Source: Pezicula radicicola
Lineage: Eukaryota > Ascomycota > Leotiomycetes > Helotiales > Dermateaceae
DNA length: 64,000 nt
Direction: 5' to 3'
Assembly (NCBI GenBank): GCA_003008705.1
Contig: PDUO01000005.1
Span: 1,491,997 to 1,555,996 of the forward strand
Below the pieces are notes generated by a model. It did not search any database, was not told the origin of the DNA, and worked only from the letters and a program-made list of their open reading frames with translations. The position numbers were made by a program, and so were the translations under genes. How positions within the stretch are numbered: position 1 is the first letter of the stretch; every line of letters starts with the position of its first letter. Below, piece by piece: positions 47,384 to 59,512 of this stretch.

Positions 47384-50300
47384 TCAATATGAACCTGGTC
47401 TCTGCATCCACGCTGGTTGGGGAATACTAGCAGGAGCCTTTAAGGAAGTAAGCACCGGCGTAGCAGCAGTTAGTTGAAAGCCTTCTAAATTTGCGCCGGT
47501 AGCATCATGAGCCCACAATTCAACAGCCAACCAATTCGTCCCTTGATAGTTCAACACACCCTGTGGAACAGGGAATGAACTTTGAGGTCCAAGCATATTC
47601 TTGTACTTCCCATACTGATATCCATTGACCCATAAGAAAGCAGTATAGTTTTGTACCGCCCCCTCACCAGTTGTCGAATTTCCAAATTCGAAACTTAGAG
47701 GAACATCATACCCAGATGGTAGATCTAGTTCGAAAGTTGTAGAATAGAATGCTATGCCAGCTTGTGAAATACCAGTCGTTGGATTTCCTGCCGTCCAATT
47801 CTGACTGGGTGGAAACGGTTGCGTATAACCTTGTCGTTCAGCAAATAGTCCCCCTTCATTAAGTGGTCCGCGGACTTTATCAATATACTCCTCACCTCCA
47901 AGATTACCAGTTAATTTCCAGGTGATATCTGACTTTGGATGACTAGTAAGATCATAGTCAAGGATTCCACGTGGTTTCTTCATGTCGTCTGATCCTACTA
48001 GGAAATTGTAATCGAGTCCATTATTGTCGATGACAACAGTGAATACGTAAGGCTCTCCCGCGTTAAGACTTGGCAAAGTATAGGTTGAATTATCGTATTG
48101 AACATTGGAAATTCCTGCCCAAGACCCAAGGAATGTCGAATTCAGCCACACGCTCGATGCGAATGATGCACCACCCTGTGTGGAGACATATAAAGATTTT
48201 TCGCTTCCATTTGCTATGAAATGGCCGCGATAGACCAAAGTACCGGCATGGTACCCATAATCAGAGCTGTAGAGTGATGTTGGTGTTACCAAGAGTGTTG
48301 GATTGACGGTGGTCTCGTGATCAGCCCGGGTCCATGCGGAGTCATCGTATGAAGACTGAAGCTCTGGAAGATTATCGAGATATTTCCAATCAAGGATAGA
48401 TAAATTGGGTAAAGTGATGGGCGGGGCGAGATATTGGAGACTTGAGGACAACTCTCCAGTAGAGCTTGTACTAAAATTTATCTGCTCGCCATTAAAGTAT
48501 AAGGCGTTTGTACCGGCTGGTGCTCCAATAACTTTCAAAGGGACTGTAGCGTTCAAATCACCATAGACATGCACGGCTGACTCTTGTACACATGCAGAAC
48601 GGACAAGGTAACCAGCTTCAAGGATCAGGGTTGAACTTCACAAGTTAGCTCCTGCAGCAGTTCGAAAGCGATTAATGAAACTTACGTTGCTGATGAGTTC
48701 AAACAATCAGGAGCCCAATAGTTGTAAGCCGTATTCCGATCAAGGATGAAAACGTATAGCTTCCCAACCTGGACAACACGGCGGGTTGATGACGTCTGCC
48801 AGTTGAGAATTGTTGTTCCATTGGTGGAATTTGTCGTAATGCCACTGCCCTCTATTATGACCGCTTTGCTTTCAGTAATAATGGATAGCTCATGTAATTC
48901 ACCAGGGCCGCTGTAGACAACGAGGTTGGTATAGTTGCTGTTGGTCTTCCACGTAAATATTTCTGCAGTGGAGTAAAGAAGTGCTGTGCCACCAAGATCG
49001 TAGTCGGTGACGTGCCATTTCGAATCTCGAGCACTTAATTTCAACGTACCGCCAAGTTGTGGAATAGAAACACTTCCTTTGCTAGTCGGCAAACTAAGCG
49101 TATAGGCCTTCGTATCAGTGCTATTCGGATACGTACTCCTGATGATGTAGAAGTTCGTTGCTGATTCATTGCCATAAAGAGGAGTTGTGTAAATTGCGTC
49201 ATTACTGGAATAGGTTCCATTGACTCCCACACCAACAGATGCTGTCAGATAAGCTGGAGTCACTTTCATAAAGTTGGCTTCAAGCTTCAATTCAGACCAT
49301 TTCTCTCGGTTAATTTCTCTATTCTCGCTTATGGCCGCACCTTCATCATATGATGTATAGCCACCTATCCTCGATCAGTAAAGCCTGAGTTATGATCAGA
49401 GCTATCACTTACCGGGATAACCTATATTTCCCCAATTTGTGCCGCCATCTACATTTGTCAGCTCCGCACAACGACATCAGAATATTCTTACAAATCATAT
49501 ACAGGCTCATGAGCTTGATGCCATTTGCGAAGTTGTTCTTGTAGAAAACGCGCTCAAATTCGTGGTTGAGTTTCTGCGCGCAAACATCGAAACCAAAACC
49601 TCCCCAGCCATCCCCAGCAGATCCTGCGAACTCGTTGATCATATAAGGTGTTGTCGGGCTCTGTTCCTCGTGCACTGTGTAAAGTGTTGATGACACAGAG
49701 CTCGATGGCCAAATACCCGCGTTATTACAAGTGTAGTCGAGTGGGTAGGAATCATGCCCGTAGATGTTGACATCTCCTGCTGTGGATCCATTGACAGTGA
49801 AACCCGGTGCGAATTGACCAAGTGCCACTAAGACATATCAGGTGGGGGATTCATGGGATTTGAGGGATTTAAGGGATTGACATACCAGCGTCGTTAAAAG
49901 TAAGAGGAACGACGACCCCGGCATCTCTGAGTTGCTGCTTTATATAGGCCATATATGCCGGATTAGGGAAACCTCCATTGATAGTAATGTTGGGATGTGG
50001 AGTATTGGCTAAGTCAGCCAACGAATCAGGTGTGAGTGAATACTCGTTTTCAACTTGTGTTAAGATAATAGGTCCTCCATTGGTAATTTGTGCTTTCGCA
50101 ATGGTAGCGCTCATGTGTGCCATATAATTGTTGGTAGCATTTAAGAATGATGGGTCTGTGGTCCTTAACTGCCCACTAATGCGTTGAAGCCATCCTGGAA
50201 AGCCGCCACCAGTAGCTTCAGAATTGATGTACTGTTGATAGTCAGTAACTTTCTTCCCGTTATGCAAATTTATTTACTGGTCCTGGACGAGCTATAAGCC

Positions 50301-50739
50301 ATATTCCTGCATCTTGTGCGGCATCAAAGAAGGGTTGGAGATCGAAGATACCATCAGCGCGGTAGATGCCTGGTTGGCCTTCTAACAGTGGCCAAAATGT
50401 ATAGAACGAGACAGCGTTGAAACCCAAAGCCTTGATCTTCTGGAACACATCGATGTATAAGTCGGCAACAGGAAGGCGAAAAGGATGGAATTCTCCAGAA
50501 AATAAGAAGACACGTTCTCCATACACGAACAATGACTGCTCATCCCAGGTCACCTGTGAAAGATTTATCAGCCGAAAGATTTGGAAAATCTTGTTACTAT
50601 CGAATGGAACTTCTAGAGGACGCACAATATTCTGGAGTCCATCACTCTCCCTGGTGATGTGAGGCGTTCTGCTTCCGATAGACAATGTCGAGGCTCGGGC
50701 AAGAAATACCACGAAAGAAAGAATATGAAGCAGCTTCAT
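47384..50739 (-). CDS. Secreted GH35 beta-galactosidase
   Basis: Exo-acting glycoside hydrolase of 1036 residues. Exons 50739-50278, 50231-49886, 49827-49492, 49448-49413, 49364-48686 and 48635-47384, all in frame. A signal peptide is clear ([16 protein letters not shown]). The TIM barrel starts at [20 protein letters not shown]. The acid/base region is ILTQVENEY (E215/E217) and the nucleophile is E335 in YMINEFAGS. Several NxS/T sites and the jelly-roll C-terminal domains ([32 protein letters not shown]) match fungal LacA-type enzymes of about 1000 residues. It likely acts outside the cell on pectin side chains, xyloglucan galactose or lactose. About 20 residues ([18 protein letters not shown]) before VTWDE look extra, but excising them would break frame. 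Confidence 0.92.
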
Positions 50740-53105
50740 ATTGAAAGTTTGAGAAACAAACCTGAACAGCTGGTATGTCGCGGAGTCATGATGATAAATA
50801 CTTTATAGATACCGCTATGCTAAAGAGATATGGCTCGTCTCTCGGGATCGCTCTCTCGGGTTTGCATTACGTTCGTGAAATAATTCTATGAGCATCTCGG
50901 CAAATAATAAGTCACAAAACACGTCTGAGCCGAATATTCCAGGTTTTTCATCGATTCATTTAGCCAGACGTTGGATTTACTAAGCCCTCGCATAGGTAAG
51001 ATTTGTGAGATACGATGAGCGTACTCTATTTAGCCTATGGGTACCCGAGTAAAATGTGAGGGAAAGTACCCCGGAACAGTATCGATGCGGAGGAAGTTGT
51101 GGAGATACGAGAAAGAGATGTGGGGTAGATGCGGATGGACGGCAATGTGGACGGCAAAGGTAGCTGCATAGTCCTATTCATCCAAAGAATGGGAGCGAAA
51201 ACGATCGTTTATCGTACAGCCGAAGCTTATTGTGATGAAGCTCAACCTCTCAAATGCAAGAGCAACTTGTTGTTTGATATCCTGCTTGGCCTCGGCCTTT
51301 TCGTGGTGATTTGCTCTGGGTGCAAGGCATTTGTCCTGGAAACCTTTATAAAATGCTTATTGTAGTTGGAAACTATGGTATTAATTGAGGCTTTTTGAAT
51401 TCATTGCTAGGGTAAAGCTTTGAATAAAGAAATTGAACACAGAATAACAAGTGTGAATTTTGCTTAACTCTAAAAAAGTATAGACAATACTTGGATGTTA
51501 GAGGACCTACAAAGACCTTTGCAATAATAACTAATAGGCACTAATACGCCCCCTTTTGATATCTCGCTTAGTTGGAGGCTCGGTAAGGACTATTGCTATT
51601 TCTCTTTCGGGATTAACCTGTTTTTTTATCGGAGCATCCAAATTTTGAAAGAAGCTCCCAAAGTCTTGATATACCGGGAAATGCCAGGCGCGAGGCTGGT
51701 ACGAAAGCGTTCCGACTTACACACTGCCAGCCGAGACCATCGCTTAACTCACGACCGAAACAACTTTCATCCTTCAAATTACCACCCTTCCTGTTTCATT
51801 CTAGCTCACAACACCTACTTCTCTTAAACTCCCAACACAAACATCCATTTAACTAGAAAAAATAAGAAAACGTCCTAACTTCCACAAATTTCAATCTTAG
51901 TGAATAATTCATAATCAACCCGAAGTCCTATATATCCACTACAGGAAACTCGCAAATTCTACAACACCTCACACTGAAGAATCACTCGCCATACCAAACA
52001 GAAGTGGCTTGAATAGTGATTTAAGAATGCTCTCGTTATGGGCAGTTAAAGGAAGCCTAGGTAAGGTTGTTGCTATACAGAGATCTCTATTATAGGAAAA
52101 ACTGTAGTATTAATATTCGAAAGGAGTTAGTGTTGTTGTCATCTCAACTTTAGCTGTCATTTGACGATTGCGACGAAATGAAACTTCGTGACGAATTATT
52201 TCTTTGAGTAGTATTACCAGGTCACCAAACAAGACATGAAAATTAAGTACACCCTAGAAAGAAGGTAAGCATGTCACACAGAAGCAATTTTTTTCTCTAG
52301 TTCTGTAGGTAGGCAGCTATGTCCTAATTCCTAAAGGATATTTCTCCATTGCAATATTTCTCAGAAGCTAAAGAATACAAATATCCCTTCTCAAATTTAG
52401 AGTTTAATAATTCTTTGCCTTCCTACTTTCTGTGATCAAAAACAGTTAAGTTGTTGAATTATTGCCTTTGGTTCTCTGTTAAGGATGCTATACAGAAACC
52501 ATTCTTGGTCTGGCTTTATTTATAGATGGCAATGTCCTAAACTATGTCTCTCTATTACAATCATTTTTAGAAGCTAGTCTAGGGTTACAGCTAGGTTCGG
52601 TTTCTAATGTAGCTATGGTAAGTAGGTAGCTATATAGTTTGATTAGATTGTATATCTAGCTACAGAAAGAAAATCAAATGTAGCCAATGGTTGGCGAATT
52701 GACTTCTGGAAGTGCCGGTGGCGGGTTCAAACTTATGAGTACTCCATTTTCGCACAAAGAAAAAACAACAACAAAAAAACCAATAGGCCCCCAAGTTCAT
52801 GACCAAAGGTTACTTGAAAGGTCCTTCCCAGTCTTTTAAGCTTTGTTAGAAACGATTTCGGCCCAAAAGCGTTCAACTCGTTTCCAAAGCAATTTAATTG
52901 TGAATATATGAGAAACCAAAATGAACAATCCTTACAGTGCCATTTTGATATTGGTGTAAATACACACCTTACTTTTAATCAGCTCAAGACATTAGATAAG
53001 AGAGATGTATGATAAGCCCATAAAACCCGAGTTCGTCCTCGTTACCAGCTGAAATATCCGTAAAGGAACCCTATTCTCTAGCCGAAAACGTACTACAAAT
53101 GACTC
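50740..53105. other. Long gene-free stretch
   Basis: 2.4 kb between the beta-galactosidase start and the pseudokinase stop. The first few hundred bases should be the beta-galactosidase promoter. Frames such as 51129-51365 and 51645-51827 have no motif. A/T-rich simple sequence dominates 52300-52800. Confidence 0.4.
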
Positions 53106-54819
53106 CTACAAGTACCTTTTCCTGGCCGTTTCTTCGTCTATTTCATGACAGGTATTCAAATGTTGTACATAAAGCTCCCTGGTTTCGAAAATGGGTAGGC
53201 TCTTACACATTGTGAAGGTACAGTTTCGTCCCTTAATGAAAGGAGTTTTGTCCAAGTGATCTTCAAACAAATGGCGTATGAATACTTTCAGGCTTTTACA
53301 CTCTGCTTGACAAAGTTTACAGATAGATTCCTCAAAGAACTTCAGAAGACTACGAATACATTAGATAGATGTAACCAACAAAGCTCTAGACTACTTACCC
53401 AAGGGGGAGGCTGAAGGATCCGAAACGAATTTTAGGACCCTCGGCGATTGGGTTCTCTGAGCGAAGGCCACTAATTCTACCCCAGTTTTAGAGGTGAGAG
53501 AAGTTTCGGGAACTGAAAACAACTTACCTTAACGTAATCTTACAATCACCAGCGCTGAACCACGGGTCCATACAATGACATGCCCCCCATTCCCACCTCT
53601 TTTCTTGCGCCTCGAACACGCGTTTGGCAATCATGAATGCTGAGGGTCGAATCGAAGAATTTTTTTCCAGCATTTGACTGCAGACTTTGACCATCTGCTG
53701 GTAAAACTCGTTCAAGGATTTATCCGGATGACTGTACTCTAAAAGTACCGACAATTGCCCTAAATAGAATTGGATTTCTGATGAAGATTTCTTACTTCGC
53801 CACTGTGCGAATCCCTTTCGATACTTGCCTGCGAGAATCGCCAAAATGTCAAGATATACGTAGCCAAGAGAGAAGATATCATTCTTGAAATCTTGAGGCC
53901 GAGTAGATTCGAGTTCGGGGGTAACATAAGTGGCGAGTTGAGCATCTGGTCCTCCAGTAGTTCCTCCCACTATATCGTCACGTCGGAAGTATTTAGAGAC
54001 TCCAAAGGATGCAAAGAATATATCGCCATCCTTTACAAGGATATTGGATGGCTGGATGTTTTCATGGTGAATATCTTTCGCATGCATGTAGGCCAATCCA
54101 GTAGCCAGGCAGCCAAACCATTTCCGCAAGATCGTCTGGGTGTCTGGCTCCATACATTTGTCGCTATCATTGAGCTTTTCCAAGTAGTTTTGGAGGTTGT
54201 ACTGAGCAACAGGTTCCATAATAATTCCATAGGTTTGATTCTGAGGGTCGACTTCTTCATACGTCAGGATCACGGTGACAATGTGTTGGTGGCGGAGGGT
54301 TTTGCTAGCCTCTAGTGCTTCAAGAAGGCCACGTGCATTTTGGACGCGTGAGGCCGGAAGGAGTTTTCGAGCATAGGCCTTTCCTGGGATTTCATTCGCA
54401 GTCGTACGTTCTACTTTATCGATGAGAGCAAGATTCCCGCGGCCGAGACTTTCGATGCGTCTGAATGGAGCTTGCCCCTCGCCGAAAATCTGATACGGAG
54501 GAATTGCTGTACTTGGCAAGCTTTTAGACTTGACTTCCTGAACGTATGGTCTTTCGGTGTGTCGAGTTACATTAATTTCGCACACCTCTGAACTGGCATT
54601 TTCAGAGGCTTCATCGTTACTATCCACTCCAGGGGTTGAGGTCTCAGCATTCAGAAGATGTCTCATGCTGGCTGGACCTTCCGGGACCCTATAGTCAGAT
54701 GAACGGACCCGTTTTGACGGCGGTTCTTCATCCAGTTCTCCGGAAAGCCGATGAGAGGAGTTAGCTCCTCCCGTCGATAGTATAGCATCTCGAGTTACGG
54801 CGGCACGGCTGGACTCCAT
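53106..54819 (-). CDS. Protein kinase-like protein, probable pseudokinase with C-terminal zinc-finger-like motifs
   Basis: Protein of 535 residues. Exons 54819-53574, 53512-53395 and 53349-53106. A disordered acidic N terminus (1-115) precedes a kinase fold: ESLGRGNLALIDKV in the glycine-loop position, AYARKLL with the strand-3 lysine, HQHIVTVILTYEE, IIMEPVAQYNLQNYLEKL, and a late PELESTRPQDFKNDIFSLG helix region. Two catalytic motifs are altered: HRD is HHE in IHHENIQPSNILV, and DFG is ASFG in FFASFGVSK. The C terminus has two Cys/His clusters, CKLCQAEC...HLFEDH and CTFTMC...HLNTCH, which look like fingers. The codon at 54825 is TTG, so the ATG at 54819 was used. The exon 1 donor could alternatively be at GATT|GTAAG with a 31-nt intron; the 61-nt version was preferred. 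Confidence 0.78.
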
Positions 54820-55304
54820 GATCAATGAGTTGGAGGCCTTGGAGCTGCCGCGAGTATAGGTTTCTCTAAGATAAGTCGGGCGAATGTTTACTCTAGCAAA
54901 GCTTGATTGTCAAAGATTCCTTGGTAAATTGCTGGTGAGCTCCGTATGTTTCTTGCAGAGAGTTGGGTCAAAGGAAAGGGTTGGGTTGGAGAAGGGCCGT
55001 GCGGCTCGCCAATATCTCGTTTTGGGACACATGCATAAGCCTAACCCACATACAGGCTTGAGATTTCAATTGTGACAGCGGACAATGTGATATGTAGAGG
55101 ATTATTACGCACCCTTGCCCTGAACTCTGCGACCTTTGTGAAGCCTTTTTGTATACTAAAATAAGCACTTCTATCTTACCGCTTCTGAGGCAGTAAATAG
55201 TAGAGTCCGAATAACATCTAATCTACCTACTACTACGAAGCAGGTACGCTTATATAGTAATAATATAGTATAATAGGCCTATCTACATACAGCTCGCGAA
55301 TAAT

Positions 55305-55645
55305 ACTTCTACCTACACCAAAATTACTGGTGAATTCAAGTACCCTACGCGCCACTACCCTATCGTCGTCAACTACCTTGTCGTCGCCTAGCTACCACAT
55401 TGTGCCAACGCTGTATCTATCTCTTCTTCTAAAACGTCGAGCAACGAAAGCTACTAATAAATAGGAGCCGCCATTGTTGAAGAAGCAACAAGAGTAGCTG
55501 AATAAGTAGCGACGAAAGCAAGGCGAATAGTAGAGGATTGATAGTTTGGCTAAGCACTTAATAAAATAAAATAGAATAATAACAGATGTATAAGAGTTAT
55601 CGCAAGGTACTTAAATTCACCAGTAATTTTAGTATGGGTAGAAGT
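55305..55645. mobile_element. MITE-like element with about 42-bp terminal inverted repeats
   Basis: The left end (55305-55346) contains ACTTCTACC, AAAATTACTGGTGAATT and AAGTACC. The right end (55604-55645) is its near-perfect inverse: GGTACTT, AATTCACCAGTAATTTT and GGGTAGAAGT. The inside has no long frame. The pairing may extend outward to about 55290 and 55670 with gaps. Structure fits a non-autonomous DNA transposon. Confidence 0.55.
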
Positions 55646-55715
55646 AGCACTTAATAGTAATTGCACACTGAGCCTCGTCCCGATTTGGTTAAGTCAATGT
55701 CGAATATCAATTCCC

Positions 55716-56009
55716 TTACTCTCCCCTCCCCTCCCCCTAAAAAGGGTTTATTTGGTGGGTTCTATGGGTCGGATCTATGAAGGGTATACTCTGAGTAGTC
55801 AGAAGCCTTGAGAAGTCCCCGTCTACTAGACTCTGCCTCGTTGTATAGGCCAAAATCTGGTCTGTTATAAATTGTTAGGCGTACATATAAATTTTAAGAG
55901 GCCTATTAGCGGATTGATAGGCCACGAAAGCAGTACTTTCTATTTGTTAGACCCCATATATAGCTAGGACCACCCACCCACCGAATAACCTATATTTAGG
56001 GGGGAGTAA
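55716..56009. mobile_element. MITE-like element with G/C-rich terminal inverted repeats
   Basis: The left end reads TTACTC...CTCCCCCTAAAAAGGGTTTATTTGGTGGGT. The right end is its imperfect inverse, ACCCACCGAATAACCTATATTTAGGGGGGAGTAA, closing at 56009. About 45 bp pair at each end with a few mismatches and a pyrimidine insertion on the left. There is no coding capacity. The neighbouring element at 55305-55645 has unrelated ends, so this looks like a nested or clustered insertion site. Confidence 0.5.
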
Positions 56010-56699
56010 CGAAGCTCGGTACCGGGCACCCGGCGGTTACAAAGCCTACCGTATTGGCGGGATTAGAATCACTTCTACAACAACCCCCAACCTCCAGTCT
56101 TTCACAGCCCAAGCTCTTACACACACACCGATGTTTCCTAATCCCGGCATTCATTCGTTTGCTGTCTCTTACTTGGAGCAACGAAGCTACCAGCAATATA
56201 CAGCTTTTCCAAATGGTGTCAGGACGACTGACTATACTCTCACGGCTATTCTCCCACTTCACTTTAAATCTTGAAGATCCGCCATCACCAGGCGAATTCG
56301 GATGAGATGTTACGTAGATACGGTAGCCTGTGCCTCTAGATTTCGACCCCCGGCTTCAGTGACGTGGCTGTCATCACCAAATGCTCCTTTGGATTGTGCT
56401 GATGTTCGGACACTATCACTACTTCAGCCTCCTCGTGAAGCTCGTCAGCTATATAGAAGGAAGTGCTAGTTGGTCAGACCCTACATCTGGAAATGCGTTT
56501 CCTACGTCTTAAGCAAGTGCCATGTGCTCCACCGGATCCTCAACTTTGCAGGCATCTCCAGGGGACCCACGGTTATTTGAAACTACGATCTGCTGAAGAA
56601 AGGCCAAAACTTTGAAACAACTTACTCTGTATTCTTCTCACATGTAGGCTGGTGTAAGTTCCCGCACCGTTTACTTACCTCCTCTATCTCTCCAGAAAT

Positions 56700-57169
56700 G
56701 ATAGTTGACATCGTGCTAAATATCACGCTAATAACCATAGATACTCCGAGGCTATTCAGTACCTTTATTTGTGAAACTTTTTTGTCACTTCAAGTTATGA
56801 CGTTATCCAATTCCTTCCATCCATCATCTTCGGTCCACGACTTGAAACCATTCGGTCATTGCGCTTCACCTGGCGCTATTTTCCCGGTCCTCCAAGATCA
56901 CCTACTCCAGAGCTTCGAGACTCAGTCAAAGTTAAAATCAAGAAGCACAATGAAGAGTGGACTACCATATGGAAGAACCTTGCATGCTTGCAACACTTTC
57001 AAGTCTTGCAGGTTCGACTAGATGTCTTTGGAATTTCATAGCAAAACTTAAGTATCGCAGACACAGAGGCCGTAGTTGAACCAATCAAGCTGGCAACATC
57101 ATCAACGAAATTTGTTCTCTATCTGCCATTCCCCAGACCAGACGATCAAAATGAGGTAGACGATCCATA
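56700..57169 (+). pseudogene. Decayed fungal gene resembling F-box-like / DUF7730 proteins
   Basis: One frame reads RYSEAIQYLYL, stop, then SSYDVIQFLPSIIFGPRLE, SLRFTWRYFPGPP, HNEEWTTIWKNLACLQHF, VRLDVFGIS, a TAG at 57038-57040, then EPIKLATSSTKFVLYLPFP and a terminal stop near 57168. The order of segments (C-x-x-x-Y region, I-F-x-P strand, paired W-x-x-I-W-K helix, L-V-L-Y-L-P end) recalls a large family of short fungal proteins. The in-frame TGA and TAG show it is broken. Both stops could derive from CGA and CAG by a single C-to-T change. No intact start found. Confidence 0.5.
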
Positions 57170-57925
57170 GGCCAGGTTACCGTGTGTCGTTCGGAGGGCT
57201 CAGAAACTTCAAGAAATCTGATAGACATTTCTCTCCTATCGCATTGATCATTAAATAATCTAGTAGTTTATGACTACGTTCATAAATTGCAAGCGCTATA
57301 TCAACTTAAGCATATTTTTCAATTGGTTTTATACTACAGGGAAACAAGGATGGTTTGTATGTGATTAATCCAGCAGAGTGGTTGTTTTTATTTAGCTATT
57401 TAAAAGCCTTGTGTCGTCGCCAAGTGCGGTTTAGTTATAGTATACTTCTTTCCTAGATTAAATCGGCGATAGAGCAGTCTATGAAAACCTGTTTAGAAGT
57501 TAAGTCACAGCAGTGTAGCAGGAAGTCTTGTCTATCCGCAGGGGTTTGATTTAGTTCCTATAAATTGAGTAAGTTATCGCCCTGTATACTTTTTATTCTC
57601 TATATCTAACACATGGCAGGGACAACATTCTATAGAATATATTTTAGTCTCTGTAGGTGACTTATCCCTTTGCGCGTCAAGTGGCCGCCTAGTCAAGGAT
57701 TTGAGTAAGCATTCGGGAGATCATCACCAAGGGCTAACTCTTAAGTACTTTACGCGTAAGCACAGGCCTAAAATACTTAGAATAGTTACATTTGACGCGT
57801 AAACGCGTTAATATAAGGTTATTTAAGCTCTCGCTTTACTGATTAGCGCTGTGCACATACCAATTTTAAGTTGGGCGCCATTTGACGCAAAGAGATGGTA
57901 GACTAAAGCCAATAGCTTCGATTTA

Positions 57926-58873
57926 CTACCGGCTGCTATCTAATAGAGGAGTTCTTTCATCAACAGGCTCACGGCCATCATCGCCCTCCTCAATAATCCC
58001 CTCCACTTTTAGAACAGACTTAACGTAAAATATCGTCCACACTGCCATCAACCCTGCTAATGGGAAAGGACCTGCCCATCCAACTGCATAGACAGCGGCC
58101 TTTGGTAAGCTGAACACAAGAATTGTGAACACACTAGCAAATATATAGAATGCCACCATCCACACAACACTCAGCGTCCAGATCATCCTCCGAAATACCG
58201 GGCTACTGTCATATCGTGCAGTAAACGCTTCTCGATACTCAGCGCCACCATTCCCATCCACTGCCACAACATCTTCCACGATATAGTAGACAGCCGGTCT
58301 CACTACATTCCCAGCATCTAGACTACCGAACCGAAAAGGTAGCTTGACCTTGAGACCGTTGAGAACCAATGATATCAAGGTGAGAGTAGCTAAGAAGTAC
58401 ATAAGCACTGGGGCTGGCATCGATACCAGACGAGTTTGCAATTCATGTCCATCTTGGTCAATATCGCCTCTTGCGAGCGTGGAGGTTATGAGAGCGGAGA
58501 TCATGATCAGGGCCGCGAAGTAACCCCATTGAAAGATGTCGAGAGCATAACGTGGTGATTTGAGTGGACGAAATTCTGGTGAAAGCTGAGTGAGTTTCCA
58601 GATACGCTCTACTATTGCAATTGCTGTGAAGATTCCTAGAACTGCCGTTGGGATTGTCAGGACTGTAGTGCTGTTAGTGGTCATGTGTAAAGCCGGCAAA
58701 CCACCGAGATGGAGGAGCAACAAACCAGCAATCCGATCCATTTGTGGCTTGCCATACCAAAGGCCATAGAATAGGCCTAGATTTATGAAGATTGGAGGTA
58801 TGACAATGATTGTCCAGGCAGTTGCAATCGCAGGGTAGCGACTGTGAAGACTATATGGAAGCTTGACAACCAT
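57926..58873 (-). CDS. Multi-pass membrane protein of unknown function
   Basis: Single-exon protein of 315 residues with seven or eight predicted membrane spans (TAWTIIVIPPIFINLGLFYG, TVLTIPTAVLGIFTAIAIV, WGYFAALIMISALITS, VLMYFLATLTLISLVL, WTLSVVWMVAFYIFASVF, PFPLAGLMAVWTIFYV). A short charged C-terminal tail has DERTPLL, a dileucine-like sorting signal. No catalytic motif recognised. The long frame upstream begins with GTG, so the ATG at 58873 was taken. Layout is reminiscent of fungal integral membrane proteins without assigned function. Confidence 0.7.
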   Translation of the reverse strand: MVVKLPYSLHSRYPAIATAWTIIVIPPIFINLGLFYGLWYGKPQMDRIAGLLLLHLGGLPALHMTTNSTTVLTIPTAVLGIFTAIAIVERIWKLTQLSPEFRPLKSPRYALDIFQWGYFAALIMISALITSTLARGDIDQDGHELQTRLVSMPAPVLMYFLATLTLISLVLNGLKVKLPFRFGSLDAGNVVRPAVYYIVEDVVAVDGNGGAEYREAFTARYDSSPVFRRMIWTLSVVWMVAFYIFASVFTILVFSLPKAAVYAVGWAGPFPLAGLMAVWTIFYVKSVLKVEGIIEEGDDGREPVDERTPLLDSSR

Positions 58874-59512
58874 CGTTGACTCGTGTGATCGAGAATAGGT
58901 GGTTGCCGTTTCCTGATATCTTGTATATAGTGAGAATAATAGAAGCGATATAATAGACACTGAGGAATAGTTCTCAATTACTATTAGGCCATGTATTGTG
59001 AAAGAGGCTTTTTACACGTTGAGATGCCTGCTGTCCTTTTTGCACGGAAGGTTCGGGACGAAGAAAGCGTCTTTGTTGACTCCTTGCTTTGAGTAGATGT
59101 TATTTCGCCAAATATAAGTACAGAATCATTGCATCGTTTGGTATTCTCTAACTGTACATAGTATTGAGTTGATGGACTTTGACAATGGAATTGAGGTTGT
59201 ATGTTCAATTCCAAGACGAAGTACGTTTGGGGAGGAACAACCTGTGTCCCGACAACGGGACGCTAGTACTGTTCGTGCCTAAGCGATGAGGCGCCAATCT
59301 GATAAGTAATCCTCGGCGCGCAGGTTCGTCCGCTCCGGTGGGTGACGTTCCTGGGAGGCGCCTTGAGCTCCAGACCTCCAGACTGACATTCGTTCATTCA
59401 CCCTAGACTGAATTCCAAAACTTCTCTAAACACCACCACCACCACCTCTTCTTTGTCAGAACACCTCCATTACAGCTACAACTGTATCCAGCATACACAC
59501 TCAACATCAATC
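58874..59512. promoter_or_regulatory. Divergent promoter of the membrane protein and the UBX protein
   Basis: 640-base region between two divergent starts. The plus-strand leader before 59513 is C/A-rich with CACCACCACCACC near 59430, as is usual for housekeeping genes. No other motif recognised. Confidence 0.4.

Larger units (their letters stand above)
54820..57925. other. Repeat-rich gene-poor region
   Basis: Three kilobases that contain two adjacent MITE-like elements and one decayed gene, each entered separately. The remainder (54820-55250 and 57180-57925) is AT-rich with no gene seen. GACGCG/ACGCGT words recur near 57670-57890 without an evident unit. Confidence 0.45.

Noticed and set aside
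50540..50600. Possible intron inside the first beta-galactosidase exon (before VTWDE)
   Set aside because: GTAACAAG...TTTCACAG would be 44 nt and would shift the frame, so the extra residues were kept as coding.
51129..51365. 78-codon plus frame
   Set aside because: No homology, no splice context and located in a promoter-like gap.
52681..52745. tRNA-like B-box (GGGTTCAAAC)
   Set aside because: No matching A-box, acceptor stem or anticodon arm could be folded around it.
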